Origin: Olsenella sp. An270
GTDB lineage: Bacteria > Actinomycetota > Coriobacteriia > Coriobacteriales > Atopobiaceae
Reading direction: 5' to 3'
NCBI RefSeq assembly: GCF_002159735.1
Contig: NZ_NFJF01000009.1
Coordinates: 1-64,000 of the forward strand
DNA length: 64,000 nucleotides
The notes below the pieces were generated by a model. The model was not told the origin of the DNA, ran no database searches, and saw only the letters and a list, made by a program, of their open reading frames with translations. The position numbers and the translations under genes are program-made. Below, piece after piece: positions 54,942-63,747 of the stretch; positions within the stretch are counted from its first letter, which is position 1; the number at the start of each line of letters is the position of its first letter.

Positions 54942-55475
54942 TTAGCTATGTTCTCGCTTCTGTGCGCGCTTCGACGCGCTCATGGCCCGAGAGACGCTGT
55001 CCCGCAGGGACTCGGGCAGGCTCGCACAGAGCTGTGCTATCTCCGCTCGCTCGGCGTCCGTGAGCTCGGGCAGCGGGGCGGCGTCTGCCTTCCTTGCAGC
55101 CCTGACCTGCGACGCGGTGCCCCGGGACCTGGACCGGCGGAAGGAGATGCGCGAGAAGCGCAGCCCCGCCGTCTCAAGGCGGGCCAGGTAGACCTCGCGG
55201 TTTGCCGTGAAGTCGGTGAGGTAGGCCGCGGAGTCCACGTAGACCGTGAGCTCGGGGTCGCGCTCGCCCCGGCGCGGCTCCCCCACGTGGACGCCCGTGG
55301 TGTGGGCTCGCTCGACGTCGCCGTTCACCCTGTTCCAGACCAGCCAGACGCTCGTCGCGTCGCCACGGCGGCCACGGGTGCCGATCCGCCGGACCTCGCC
55401 GCCGACGAGGTCACCCAGGCTCGTCCCACCCTGCTCCCTGCGCCGCACCTCGCGCGACAGCTCATCGCTCTCCAA
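54942..55475 (-). CDS. dciA: DUF721 / DciA-type helicase-loading protein
   Basis: 177 residues. The DUF721 core occupies about 15-110 (LGDLVGGEVRRIGTRGRRGD, VWLVWNRVNGDVERAHT, ELTVYVDSAAYLTDFTANRE), followed by a basic Ser/Arg linker and a helical end. DciA proteins help load DnaB where DnaC/DnaI are absent. Position between recF and gyrB is typical in actinobacteria. Its start overlaps the recF stop by 14 bp. Diverged, so moderate certainty. Confidence 0.75.
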   Translation of the reverse strand: MESDELSREVRRREQGGTSLGDLVGGEVRRIGTRGRRGDATSVWLVWNRVNGDVERAHTTGVHVGEPRRGERDPELTVYVDSAAYLTDFTANREVYLARLETAGLRFSRISFRRSRSRGTASQVRAARKADAAPLPELTDAERAEIAQLCASLPESLRDSVSRAMSASKRAQKREHS

Positions 55476-56553
55476 AGTCCACCACCTTAGCCGCGTCCAG
55501 GAGCTCGGGCGAGAAATACCCGAGGTTCGTCGTCGTCACGACCGTCTGGATCCCCTCGCCGACGAAGCGGACCACGGCCGCACGGCGGGCCTCGTCGAGC
55601 TCGCTCATCACGTCGTCGAGCAGAAGGATCGGCCGGCTGCCCAGGATCTCCCCGGCGAGCTCGACCTCAGCCATCTTGAGGGCAAGAACCACGGAGCGCT
55701 GCTGCCCCTGCGACGCAAAGGCCCGCGCGTCGCGCCCTCCCACCACAAACAACACGTCGTCGCGGTGCGGGCCCACGCAGGTCTGCTGCCGGCGCAGGTC
55801 CTCCGCACGCCCAGCCTCGAGGCGGTCGAGGAAGACGTCCCTCAGCTCGTCGCGCCCCATCTCCTCGAGGTTCTCACCCAGGGTGCAGACGTAGGAGCAC
55901 GAGAGGGCCTCGCCGCCGGAGATGACGCCGTACGCCTCTCCGACCTTCTCGGCCAGCCTCACGAACAGGCGCATCCTCGCCGCGAGCAGCGTGGCGCCGC
56001 CGAGCGCGACCGACGCGTCCCACGCATCCAGCAGGGAGAGGTCGACGCGCTCGTCGCGCAGCAGCCGGTTGCGCTGGTCGACGGCGCGCTGGTACTCGGC
56101 GAGCACGTGCGCGTAGCCGCGGCTCACCTGGCGGCCCAGCAGGTCGAGCTCGTCGCGGCGCTGGCTCGCGCCGCGCTTGACCAGGGCGAGGTCGTCGGGC
56201 GAGAAGAGCACGGAGGGCAGCTCCTCGGGCATGTCGGCGGCGCGGCACCGCTTGCCGTTGCGCGAGAATCTCCGGCCGCCGGGCGTTGCGTCGCAGCGGT
56301 GGTCGACCACGCGGCCGTCCCCGACGAGTCGCGCGTCTATGCGCGCCGACGTGGCCCCCTCACGGACGAGCTGGACCGGCGTCGGGCGCCGGAACGACGT
56401 GCCCGACGTCAGGAGCTGCACCGCCTCCACCGTGTTGGTCTTCCCCACGGCGTTGGGTCCCACGAGCACCGTGACCCCCGGCGAGAGCGAGAGGTCGAGG
56501 CGCTCGAAGTTGCGGAAGTCGCGCAGCGTCACGTCTGTGACGAGAAGGCCCAT
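55462..56553 (-). CDS. recF: Recombination mediator RecF
   Basis: 363 residues. LRDFRNFERLDLSLSPGVTV, Walker A VGPNAVGKTNTVEAV, ABC-like signature FASQGQQRSVVLALK and Walker B PILLLDDVMSELD. Loads RecA on gapped DNA. Follows dnaN by 9 bp. Confidence 0.96.
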   Translation of the reverse strand: MGLLVTDVTLRDFRNFERLDLSLSPGVTVLVGPNAVGKTNTVEAVQLLTSGTSFRRPTPVQLVREGATSARIDARLVGDGRVVDHRCDATPGGRRFSRNGKRCRAADMPEELPSVLFSPDDLALVKRGASQRRDELDLLGRQVSRGYAHVLAEYQRAVDQRNRLLRDERVDLSLLDAWDASVALGGATLLAARMRLFVRLAEKVGEAYGVISGGEALSCSYVCTLGENLEEMGRDELRDVFLDRLEAGRAEDLRRQQTCVGPHRDDVLFVVGGRDARAFASQGQQRSVVLALKMAEVELAGEILGSRPILLLDDVMSELDEARRAAVVRFVGEGIQTVVTTTNLGYFSPELLDAAKVVDFGER

Positions 56554-56562
56554 CCCTCGTAC

Positions 56563-57663
56563 CTAGAGGCGGATCGGCATGAGCAGGTAGAGGTAGTTGA
56601 CCTTGCCGTTGCTCTTGAAGATGCCCGGCTGCGTGGAGCCCTGGAGCTCGAGGCGGACCTCGCCGGCGTCGGCGACGGCGTTCACGCAGTCGAAGACGTA
56701 GTGGTAGTTGAGGCCGATCGCGAGGCTCTGGCCCTCGACCTCGCAGGAGAGCACCTCGGAGGACTCACCCTGCTCGGGGGAGCGGGCGGAGAGCCTCACC
56801 AGGCCGCCGTCGGCGTCCACGTCAAAGCGGATGGACGCGTTCTGCTGGGCGATGACCGAGACGCGCTTGAGCGCGGCGGAGAACTCTGCGACGTCGAGCG
56901 TCACCGCGGTCGAGCACGTGGAGGAGACGAGCTGGCGCCAGGAGGGGAAGTTGCCCTCGAGCAGGCGCGTCACGAACGTGGTGGTCCCAAACGAGAAGAC
57001 CGCCTGGTTGTCTGCCGTGCCGATCGAGATGGTGTCGGTGATCGAGGGCATGGCGAGCACGTCGTGGAAGACCTGGCCACCGATCACCGAGCAGAACGGC
57101 TCGTCGGGCGCGGCCTCGACGGAGGAGTCGCACACGGCGAGGCGGATCGTGTCGGTCGCGACCATGCGGATGGTGTTGTCCTCGACGGTGAGCTGGATGC
57201 CCTGCAGGTACTGGCGCGTGGTCTCCTTCGACGTGACGCGGTACACCTTGTCCACCATGCGGGTGAGCAGCTCGCTCGGCAGCTCGATCGTACGCTCGGG
57301 CTGAATCTCGGGGAAGGCCGGCCAGTCGGCGGCGCGCAGGGTGTTGAGGCGGAAGGTCGACTTCGCGCAGGAGATCGTGACCACGTGGTCGGCCTCCTCG
57401 AAGGAGACCGCCGCATCGGGGAGCGTCTTGACGATGCTGGTCAGCACCTTGCCGGAGACCACCGTCTCGCCCTCCTCCTCCACGTTGGCGGGGACGAGGT
57501 GCCTGATCGAGATGGAGAGGTTGTTGGTCTGCAGCTCGAGGGTGCCGTCGGCGGCCCTCAGGTAGACGCCGGAGAGGATGGGGAGGGTGGAGTTTCCGCC
57601 CATGCCCTTCGACACGACCGCGATTGCCCTCTCGAGCGACGACTGGCTGACGGTGAACTTCAT
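56563..57663 (-). CDS. dnaN: DNA polymerase III beta subunit (sliding clamp)
   Basis: 366 residues, three clamp domains. MKFTVSQSSLERAIAVVSKG, LPILSGVYLRAADGTLELQT, and the C-terminal YLLMPIRL that ends all clamps. GAAGGGGAAGCC lies before the ATG. Confidence 0.97.
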   Translation of the reverse strand: MKFTVSQSSLERAIAVVSKGMGGNSTLPILSGVYLRAADGTLELQTNNLSISIRHLVPANVEEEGETVVSGKVLTSIVKTLPDAAVSFEEADHVVTISCAKSTFRLNTLRAADWPAFPEIQPERTIELPSELLTRMVDKVYRVTSKETTRQYLQGIQLTVEDNTIRMVATDTIRLAVCDSSVEAAPDEPFCSVIGGQVFHDVLAMPSITDTISIGTADNQAVFSFGTTTFVTRLLEGNFPSWRQLVSSTCSTAVTLDVAEFSAALKRVSVIAQQNASIRFDVDADGGLVRLSARSPEQGESSEVLSCEVEGQSLAIGLNYHYVFDCVNAVADAGEVRLELQGSTQPGIFKSNGKVNYLYLLMPIRL

Positions 57664-57704
57664 GGCTTCCCCTTCTTCTATATCTAATAAAGAGAACTAA
57701 AGAA

Positions 57705-57732
57705 CAGTAGTAGTAATAGGGTCTGTAGAAAA
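57705..57732 (-). promoter_or_regulatory. oriC: Candidate origin unwinding element: DnaA-trio next to a DnaA box
   Basis: TAG-TAG-TAA-TAG (57708-57719) matches the DnaA-trio pattern ([T/A]A[G/A] repeats), and four bases later TGTAGAAAA (57724-57732) is the complement of a DnaA box (TTTTCTACA) in the orientation needed. It is in the dnaA-dnaN gap, the usual oriC place in Gram-positive bacteria. Confidence 0.6.
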
Positions 57733-57898
57733 GAAGACAACTTGGGGAACGCCAAGGTGGACGGCACTTTCTATCCCCTCGAGGCAACGACTCCCGCTCG
57801 ACCCCAATCTACAGGGTGCGCCGGGCGAGAAGAACCTTCTACAGGGCACCCCCTCTTTTCCACATCTTTCGACAGGCTTCCCACACACTTCTCTACTC
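57733..57898. other. Rest of the oriC candidate region with DnaA-box-like sites
   Basis: A 166-bp stretch holding TTTTCCACA (57856-57864) and several relatives in the same orientation (AATCTACA near 57809, CTTCTACA near 57838, CTTTCGACA near 57866, CTTCCCACA near 57877). The shared pattern is TTC-N-ACA. Together with the trio this makes the gap between dnaA and dnaN the best candidate origin. Confidence 0.6.
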
Positions 57899-57901
57899 GC
57901 C

Positions 57902-59464
57902 TCACACGTTGCCCGTTATCGACTCCCTGATCTGCATCAGGCGGTCGTAGAAGGTCTTGTCCTCGCGCTTGGCCTCGTCGACCACGCTGATGCTGTGCAT
58001 GACCGTCGCGTGGCTGCGCCCGCCGAAGTGCTTGCCGATGTCGGCGAGCGTCCGGTCGCACAGCTCGCGGGAGAGCCAGATCGCCACGTGACGGGCCTCC
58101 ATGAGGCCCTTGTGGCGCTTGTTGCCCACCAGGCTCGAGTGGTCGATGTCATAGAACTTCTCGACCGCCCGCTGGACGTCCTCGATGGAGACGGTCCTGC
58201 CCGTGCTCGGCCAGCACTCGCGGGCGATGCTCTCGATCTCCTCGCGGGTGAGGTCGTCGCCGCGCCGCTCGGCCGCCGTCGCGGCGAAGAGGCAGCGCTG
58301 GCAGAATCCCTCGATGACGCGGATGTTGGTGCCCGCGCGCTCGGCCATGTAGCTCACGGCCTCCGCGGGCACCGTCCCGGTGAGGCCCGCCACGTTCTCG
58401 CGCAGCGCGTCCTCGCGCATGCGCTCGCAGAAGGTCTCGATGAGGCGGAGCTTGAGCTCGTAGCTCGGCACCTGGATGGGGGTGGTGAAGCCCGCCGAGA
58501 GACGGCTCGTGATGCGCTCGTCGAAGCCGTCCTTGCCCATGCCGAGCTGTGCGGGCGTGCGGTCGGCGGCAAGCACGATCTGCTTGCCGTTGGCGATGAG
58601 CTCGTTGAACGTGTCAAAGAAGAAGCCGACGGTGCCCACCTTGCCGGTCATCTTCTGGATGTCGTCGATGATGAGGACGTCGATGTCGGCGTAGTTCTGG
58701 CGCAGCACCGAGGCAGCGGAGCGCTCGGAGTGGCGCATGGCCTCGGTGTAGTCGGTGATGAACGAGGAGGCGTCGCGGTAGACGCACAGGCGAGAGGGGT
58801 CGTTTCTCGCCACGTAGTTCTGGATCGCGCGCAGCAGGTGCGTCTTGCCCAGGCCGCTCTTCCCGTAGATGAACAGAGGGTTGTAGGTACTGTTCATGCC
58901 GTTTGCCACCTGGAGGGCCGCCTGGTAGGCGATGTCGTTCTCCTCGCCGCGGACAAAGCGCTCGAAGGTGAGCTTTGAGGTGGCCTGCGAGATGTCCTCG
59001 ACGAGGGGGTTATTCCTCCGGCGCCTGGCGGCCGCCTCGAGCAGGTCCTCCGCGCTCGGCTCGGCCCAGGTGTCCTCGGCCATCTTCCGCGCCGCGGGGC
59101 CGTCCCAGGACGGGCGACCATCGCCGGTCTCGGCGGCCCAGCTGTCCACCTCCTCGCGCGACATGCTCGAGGGCGCGCGCGACGGGGCCTGCGCGGCGCC
59201 TGCGCCGGGGACAAAGTCGACCTCCAGGCGCATGGGCTCGAAGGCCGCCTGCGAGAGGCACTCCTCGATGACCGGAACGTTCTTGGAGACGGTCTTGAGC
59301 ACGAGCCTCATGGGGGTCTCGAGGCGCAGGGTCGCGTTCTCCATGCTGGCGGGGGTGCAGTTCCTCAGCATGGCGAGCGTGGCCTCGGGAAGGTTTCGCG
59401 AGGTCAGAAGGTCGAGCGTGTCCTGCCAGAGCGCCTCGGCGTCCGACTCGAGGGGAAGGTCCAT
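57902..59464 (-). CDS. dnaA: Chromosomal replication initiator DnaA
   Basis: 520 residues. Domain I at 1-90, a variable linker, AAA+ domain with Walker A GKSGLGKTHLLRA, Walker B VLIIDDIQKM and sensor motifs (ITSRLSAGF). Domain IV has the box-binding signature GGRSHATVMHSISVVDEAKR. No clear ribosome site before the ATG at 59464 (AGATTGCGAAGCAC). Confidence 0.97.
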   Translation of the reverse strand: MDLPLESDAEALWQDTLDLLTSRNLPEATLAMLRNCTPASMENATLRLETPMRLVLKTVSKNVPVIEECLSQAAFEPMRLEVDFVPGAGAAQAPSRAPSSMSREEVDSWAAETGDGRPSWDGPAARKMAEDTWAEPSAEDLLEAAARRRRNNPLVEDISQATSKLTFERFVRGEENDIAYQAALQVANGMNSTYNPLFIYGKSGLGKTHLLRAIQNYVARNDPSRLCVYRDASSFITDYTEAMRHSERSAASVLRQNYADIDVLIIDDIQKMTGKVGTVGFFFDTFNELIANGKQIVLAADRTPAQLGMGKDGFDERITSRLSAGFTTPIQVPSYELKLRLIETFCERMREDALRENVAGLTGTVPAEAVSYMAERAGTNIRVIEGFCQRCLFAATAAERRGDDLTREEIESIARECWPSTGRTVSIEDVQRAVEKFYDIDHSSLVGNKRHKGLMEARHVAIWLSRELCDRTLADIGKHFGGRSHATVMHSISVVDEAKREDKTFYDRLMQIRESITGNV

Positions 59465-59482
59465 GTGCTTCGCAATCTCGAA

Positions 59483-59521
59483 TGTTGAAAACGGAAGCTA
59501 CAGTATAGCGATTGTTGATAA
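59483..59521 (-). promoter_or_regulatory. dnaA promoter with DnaA-box-like sites
   Basis: On the minus strand a -10 TATACT (59502-59507) lies between TTTTCAACA (59483-59491) and TTATCAACA (59513-59521), each one base from a DnaA box. Such placement would let DnaA repress its own gene. Confidence 0.55.
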
Positions 59522-59535
59522 CTTCTCGCGGAGAG

Positions 59536-60372
59536 TTAGACGAACGTGCGCCCGATTCCGGTCAGGCGATACTTCTGGCCGTCCTTCATGACGAGTCCCT
59601 GGGTCGCCAGGGCCGAGAGGGCGCGTGACCACGTCGCGGCCGACGACCCGCAGGCGCGCACGAGGTCGGTGGGCCCGCAGCTCTCGTGGGACGCGAGGTA
59701 GGACATGACCTGGGAGCCGCGCTCGTCGAGGGAGAGCGCCGGGGCCTGCGGTGTGACCTGGGGCGCGGGCGAGAAGGACGCGGGCGAGAGGGACGGCGCC
59801 GCCTGCGCTGGCGCCTCCGCGCCCGAGATCGCGCGGGCCTCCTCGCGGGGGTGGGTCGAGATGGTGACGACGGTCCCGCCCGAGATGTTGTCCTCGACCT
59901 CGAGGCTGCCGCCCTTGTCGGCCATGTACTGCTGGACGTAAGGAAGGCCGCTTCCCACGCCGCGGATGTAGCGCTTCATCTCCTCCGTCGCCGACGACGT
60001 CCCGTACTCGAGCGCGAGCGACTTCTCGCGTATGCCGGGGCCCTGGTCGGAGAAGCGGATCGTGTTTCCGCCGTCGAGGATGCTGATGGTGGGCGCCTGG
60101 AAGTAGGCGTGGATGAAGTTCTCCACGATCTCCCTGATGACCATGAAGGGGACCGCTCCCCCCTGCTCGCGTACCAGGTGGTTCACCGTGGCGGTGATCT
60201 CCTCGAGGTAGGCGCGGACCTCCTGCGGCGCCACCTCGACGACGCGCGGCGCGGCGGAGGCGTCGTCGTAGACGGCAATGCGCGCGGGGTGTCTGACCTC
60301 GAGCCCCGGGGAGCCGTCGGCCGCGGCGTCCTTCTCGCCGTTCTCGACGAACGGGTAGAAGTCCCTCGCCAT
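59536..60372 (-). CDS. GHKL ATPase / winged-helix protein next to the origin
   Basis: 278 residues. A HATPase_c-type domain at about 65-175: IREIVENFIHAYFQAPTISI (N box), RFSDQGPGIREKSLA (G1), GVGSGLPYVQQYMADKGGSL (G2) and GGTVVTIST. A Pro/Ala/Ser linker (about 180-215) leads to a winged-helix domain (about 216-278, GSQVMSYLASHESCGPTDLV). No histidine phosphorylation domain, so it is not an ordinary sensor kinase; it may be an ATP-dependent DNA-binding regulator or an anti-sigma-like protein. It lies between dnaA and rpmH and its promoter has DnaA-box-like sites. Confidence 0.75.
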   Translation of the reverse strand: MARDFYPFVENGEKDAAADGSPGLEVRHPARIAVYDDASAAPRVVEVAPQEVRAYLEEITATVNHLVREQGGAVPFMVIREIVENFIHAYFQAPTISILDGGNTIRFSDQGPGIREKSLALEYGTSSATEEMKRYIRGVGSGLPYVQQYMADKGGSLEVEDNISGGTVVTISTHPREEARAISGAEAPAQAAPSLSPASFSPAPQVTPQAPALSLDERGSQVMSYLASHESCGPTDLVRACGSSAATWSRALSALATQGLVMKDGQKYRLTGIGRTFV

Positions 60373-60381
60373 CGTCTCCCC

Positions 60382-60474
60382 CTTTCAACATCTGCTCGAC
60401 ACGTGTCGAAAACTTTTCAGTCCGAATTCTATCTGAACGAAACATTTCAACACGCGTCGAACACCTGTTGAAAA
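60382..60474. promoter_or_regulatory. Palindromes and DnaA-box-like sites upstream of the GHKL gene
   Basis: A 14-bp palindrome TCGACACGTGTCGA (60396-60409); a TTTCAACA/TGTTGAAA inverted repeat (60445-60452 and 60466-60473) around CGCGTCGAACACC; CTTTCAACA at 60382-60390. The last arm gives TGTTGAAAA, the complement of TTTTCAACA. Probable operators for the GHKL protein itself, DnaA, or both. Confidence 0.55.
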
Positions 60475-60733
60475 CTTTGCTATCCAGCGGATATTCGTGT
60501 GAAAAGAATAGCATTACGCAAACACGTTTCTCTCCTACTGAAAAGACGAATCCATCTGGATTCATCGCGTGGATGCAAACGGTGGGAACGAGGAGGGCAT
60601 CCCTACCTCCTCTACCTGCGAGAAAAACATGGAGATTGTTTGTGTCCCAAATTGACAGGGCCCGCGCGTGACCCTTACAATCTCTGGGCTTATCGCTCTA
60701 TTTGACGTTCGAACCCAATTGGGAGGAATAGAC
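60475..60733 (+). promoter_or_regulatory. rpmH promoter and leader
   Basis: TTGACA (60652-60657), 18-bp spacer, TACAAT (60676-60681): the best sigma-70-type promoter of the window. The transcript would have a leader of about 45 nt before the rpmH ATG. The part from 60475 to 60650 is AT-rich; I see no gene there. Confidence 0.75.
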
Positions 60734-60868
60734 ATGAAGCGTACCTACCAGCCCAACAAGCGCAAGCGCGCCACCACGCACGGTTTCCGTGCCCGCATGG
60801 CCACCAAGGGCGGCCGCGCCGTCCTCGCCCGTCGTCGTGCGAAGGGCCGCAAGCGCCTGACCGTGTAG
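60734..60868 (+). CDS. rpmH: 50S ribosomal protein L34
   Basis: 44 residues: [20 protein letters not shown], then [13 protein letters not shown], the standard L34. GGGAGGA before the ATG. First gene of rpmH-rnpA-yidD-yidC-jag. Confidence 0.98.
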   Translation: MKRTYQPNKRKRATTHGFRARMATKGGRAVLARRRAKGRKRLTV

Positions 60869-60874
60869 CGCCCC

Positions 60875-61198
60875 GTGATGAGGACCATCAAGTCAAGGGC
60901 TGACTTCGAGAGGGTCTTTGCGCGCGGGAGGAGGTTCAACGACTCCCTCCTGCGCGCACGCGTGCTCCCCACAGGGGAGGGTGTGCCCGGGAGGGTCGCG
61001 TTCGTCGCCGCCAAGCGCCTGGGCAACGCCGTGTTCCGCAACAGGTGCAAGCGCGTCCTGCGCGAGGCGGCCCGCATCTGCGAGCTTCCTGCCAGCGGCT
61101 ACGACGTGATTCTCTTCTCGACGCGCGCCACGCACGACAGCTCACCTGAGATGGTTGCCTCTTCCCTGACGAGAATCCTCGAGAAGAGCGGCATCTGA
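60875..61198 (+). CDS. rnpA: Ribonuclease P protein component
   Basis: 107 residues from GTG at 60875 (or ATG at 60878). [20 protein letters not shown] and [20 protein letters not shown] are the RnpA signature. Six bp after rpmH. Confidence 0.95.
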   Translation: MMRTIKSRADFERVFARGRRFNDSLLRARVLPTGEGVPGRVAFVAAKRLGNAVFRNRCKRVLREAARICELPASGYDVILFSTRATHDSSPEMVASSLTRILEKSGI

Positions 61199-61434
61199 TG
61201 GTCCCCAGCGCATTGGGCGGGCTTCCCTCGAGAGGGGCGCGCGCCCTTATTCGTCTCTATCAGAGACACGTGTCACCCGCACTTCCCGCGAGCTGCATCT
61301 ACGTGCCGTCCTGTTCCCAGTACGCGTACGAGGCTATCGAGAGGTACGGTCTGTTACGAGGGGGAGCGCTTGCGGTGAGAAGGATCTGCAGGTGCCACCC
61401 CTTCCACGCCGGAGGATATGACCCCGTTCCCTAG
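61198..61434 (+). CDS. yidD: Membrane protein insertion efficiency factor YidD
   Basis: 78 residues. [20 protein letters not shown] and [33 protein letters not shown] match the YidD family with its conserved cysteines. Its ATG overlaps the rnpA TGA. Confidence 0.95.
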   Translation: MVPSALGGLPSRGARALIRLYQRHVSPALPASCIYVPSCSQYAYEAIERYGLLRGGALAVRRICRCHPFHAGGYDPVP

Positions 61435-61457
61435 AGGGGGCGGGCCACGGAGGAACC

Positions 61458-62216
61458 ATGTGGGAATGGTTTATTGACTTCCTGACCGCGGTGCTCGCGG
61501 GCATCGAGGGCTTCGTCGGCGACTGGGGCCTGGCGGTCATCATCCTGACCGTCATCGTGCGCCTCATCCTCACGCCGCTCATGGCCCACTCGACGCGCTC
61601 CACCGCGCGCATGCAGGTCATGCAGCCCAAGCTCCAGGAGATCCAGGAGCGCTACGCCGACGATCCCGTGCGCCAGAGCGAGGAGCTCCGCAAGGTCTAC
61701 GCGGACATGAAGTTCAACCCGCTCGGCGGCTGCCTACCGCTGCTGCTGCAGATGCCGATCTTCTTCGGCCTCTTCTCGGTGGTCCAGGCCGTCCCCGCCG
61801 ACGCCTGCTTCTACAACATCCTCCCCTCGATCGCGACCTCCTGCTCCACGGTGGTCGCCGAGAGCGGCTGGCTCGTCGCGGCGCCCTACATCATCTTTGA
61901 CATCCTCTTTGGCGTGCTGACCTTCATCCCCATGGTGCTCAACACCTCGATGCAGGACTCCTCGCAGCGCTCGCAGACCATGACCATGGGTGGCGTCATG
62001 GCCGTCATGATGCTCATGTTTGGCTGGGGCGTGCCCGCGGCCGTCCTGCTCTACTACGTTACCTCCGCGCTCTGGCAGGTCGTCCAGCAGCGTCTCATCA
62101 CGCAGCGCGTCATGGAGAAGGCCAAGGCAGAGGCTGAGGCCGAGGCGGCCAACCGACCGGTCGAGGTTGACGTCGTGCGTCGCGAGAAGAAGCCTCGTCC
62201 GCACAAGAAGAACTAA
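61458..62216 (+). CDS. yidC: Membrane protein insertase YidC
   Basis: 252 residues. Five helices with the YidC core: LAVIILTVIVRLILTPLMAH (hydrophilic-groove Arg), QEIQERYADDP coiled cytoplasmic loop, FNPLGGCLPLLLQMPIFFGL. The C-terminus is basic (RREKKPRPHKKN) as is usual for ribosome contact. GGAGG before the ATG. It inserts proteins alone or with SecYEG. Confidence 0.95.
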   Translation: MWEWFIDFLTAVLAGIEGFVGDWGLAVIILTVIVRLILTPLMAHSTRSTARMQVMQPKLQEIQERYADDPVRQSEELRKVYADMKFNPLGGCLPLLLQMPIFFGLFSVVQAVPADACFYNILPSIATSCSTVVAESGWLVAAPYIIFDILFGVLTFIPMVLNTSMQDSSQRSQTMTMGGVMAVMMLMFGWGVPAAVLLYYVTSALWQVVQQRLITQRVMEKAKAEAEAEAANRPVEVDVVRREKKPRPHKKN

Positions 62217-62280
62217 CACCAAGAGCAATCTAGCTCCTGTGTTTCTGGTGAAGTAATTAGATTATTGTTCGGAGGACGAC

Positions 62281-62841
62281 ATGTCTGAGGAAGAGCTGGA
62301 GAACGAGGCGGAGCTCGTCGAGGACGAGTTCGCATCGATTCGCGAGCACTTTGAGTCCGGGGAGGCACTCGCCGACGAGGAGATGGACAAGATCGCCGAC
62401 CTCGCCGTGAGCTATCTCCGAGGAATCCTCGCCCTCTTTGGCGAGACCGAGTCCTCCATCGACGAGTACGACGGGGAGAACGGTGAGCTCATCCTCGACG
62501 TGAACGGCGGAGACCTCGCCGTCCTCATCGGTCGCCACGGCAGGACGCTCGACGCGCTCCAGATGGTCCTGACCTCGCTGATGAGCAGCCGCATCAAGTT
62601 CTACTACCCGATCGTCGTGGACATCGAGGGCTACAAGTCCCGCCGTCGCAAGAAGATCGAGGACATGGCCAGGAGCTCCGCAGCGCGTGCCAAGGAGCGC
62701 GGCGGCAAGGTCACCCTCTCCCCGATGAACGCCTACGAGCGTCGCATCGTCCACCTGACGCTTCGCGACGACGACGGCGTGGTCACCCACTCCGAGGGCG
62801 AGGACCCCGAGCGTCGCGTTGTGATTACCGCCGTGCGCTAG
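62281..62841 (+). CDS. jag: KH/R3H RNA-binding protein (Jag/KhpB)
   Basis: 186 residues. An acidic N-terminus (1-45), then a KH type II domain with LAVLIGRHGRTLDALQMVLT, then R3H with MNAYERRIVHLTLRDDDGVV. Normally pairs with KhpA to bind RNA. Follows yidC as in most Gram-positive bacteria. Confidence 0.92.
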   Translation: MSEEELENEAELVEDEFASIREHFESGEALADEEMDKIADLAVSYLRGILALFGETESSIDEYDGENGELILDVNGGDLAVLIGRHGRTLDALQMVLTSLMSSRIKFYYPIVVDIEGYKSRRRKKIEDMARSSAARAKERGGKVTLSPMNAYERRIVHLTLRDDDGVVTHSEGEDPERRVVITAVR

Positions 62842-62863
62842 CCTCCTTCACAGAGGACTTTCA

Positions 62864-62896
62864 AGGGAGAGCATGTTGAGTGCTCTCCCTTTTTCT
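62864..62896 (+). terminator. Intrinsic terminator after jag
   Basis: 10-bp stem (AGGGAGAGCA 62864-62873 with 62881-62890), 7-base loop, followed by TTTTCTG. A classic Rho-independent terminator closing rpmH-jag. Confidence 0.9.
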
Positions 62897-62943
62897 GTGA
62901 CAATTTCTTCTGATACGTGGATTCTTGTCAGGACGGAGTGACG

Positions 62944-63669
62944 GTGGACGAGCATCTTGTCGAGCAGCTGATTGACGAGCTCTCTCAGTTTGGCATTTCC
63001 CTCACACAGGAACAGGCACAGATGCTTGTCTCCTACCTTGGTCTTGTCATCGAGAAGAACAAGGTCGTGAACCTGACACGAATCACCAATCCGTCCGAGG
63101 CCATCACGCTCCACCTCGTCGACTCGTTGCTTCCTCTTGTGTCCAACAGTCTTCACGTGGATGAGAGCTCCAAGATTCTGGACATGGGTACGGGAGCCGG
63201 CTTCCCAGGCGTTCCTGTTGCCGTGGTGACGGGAGCGCAGGCTCTTCTCGTTGACTCTGTCCGCAAGAAGACTGATGCGGTAGCTGAGTTTGTTGCAGAG
63301 CTTGGGCTTGGCAACGTCTCTACGCGACATGCTAGACTCGAGGAGGTGGCTCGGGAGCTTACCTTCTCACAGGATGTTGTCTTTGCTCGTGCCGTTGCGC
63401 GAACCAACGTCCTGATTGAGTACGCAACGCCGTTCCTCTCCCAGAACGGTGTGCTGGTGGTTGAGAAGGGCCGACCTGAGGATGATGAGATTACAGAAGC
63501 CGAGAAGGCTGCCGCACTTTGTGGGTTGAGCTTTGTTTCACGTGAAACATTCGAACTCCCTCATGATTTAGGTCATCGTGAGATTCTCATCTACAAAAAG
63601 GTCGGCAAGAGCAAGATTAAGCTTCCACGCAGAACTGGACTCGCAAAGAGTCAACCGCTCGGCGTATAA
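62944..63669 (+). CDS. rsmG: 16S rRNA (guanine527-N7)-methyltransferase
   Basis: About 241 residues from GTG at 62944 (GGACGGAG upstream); GTGs at 62938 and 62917 are alternatives. NLTRITNPSEAITLHLVDSL, SAM-motif ILDMGTGAGFPGVPVAVV, and VFARAVARTNVLIEYATPFL mark RsmG/GidB. A less GC-rich gene than its neighbours. A perfect parS site lies inside its coding region (63534-63549). Loss gives low-level streptomycin resistance in other bacteria. Confidence 0.93.
   Translation: MDEHLVEQLIDELSQFGISLTQEQAQMLVSYLGLVIEKNKVVNLTRITNPSEAITLHLVDSLLPLVSNSLHVDESSKILDMGTGAGFPGVPVAVVTGAQALLVDSVRKKTDAVAEFVAELGLGNVSTRHARLEEVARELTFSQDVVFARAVARTNVLIEYATPFLSQNGVLVVEKGRPEDDEITEAEKAAALCGLSFVSRETFELPHDLGHREILIYKKVGKSKIKLPRRTGLAKSQPLGV
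63534..63549. promoter_or_regulatory. parS: parS site 1 (inside rsmG)
   Basis: TGTTTCACGTGAAACA, a perfect match to the ParB-binding palindrome. Embedded in codons of rsmG. Confidence 0.95.
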
Positions 63670-63678
63670 CAAGCGTCA

Positions 63679-63694
63679 TGTTTCACGTGAAACA
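63679..63694. promoter_or_regulatory. parS: parS site 2
   Basis: TGTTTCACGTGAAACA, perfect palindrome between rsmG and parA. Confidence 0.95.
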
Positions 63695-63747
63695 TCGGTA
63701 AATCAAATTCAAGGCGAACCACTCAGAAAAAAGAGTGAGAAAAGGGA

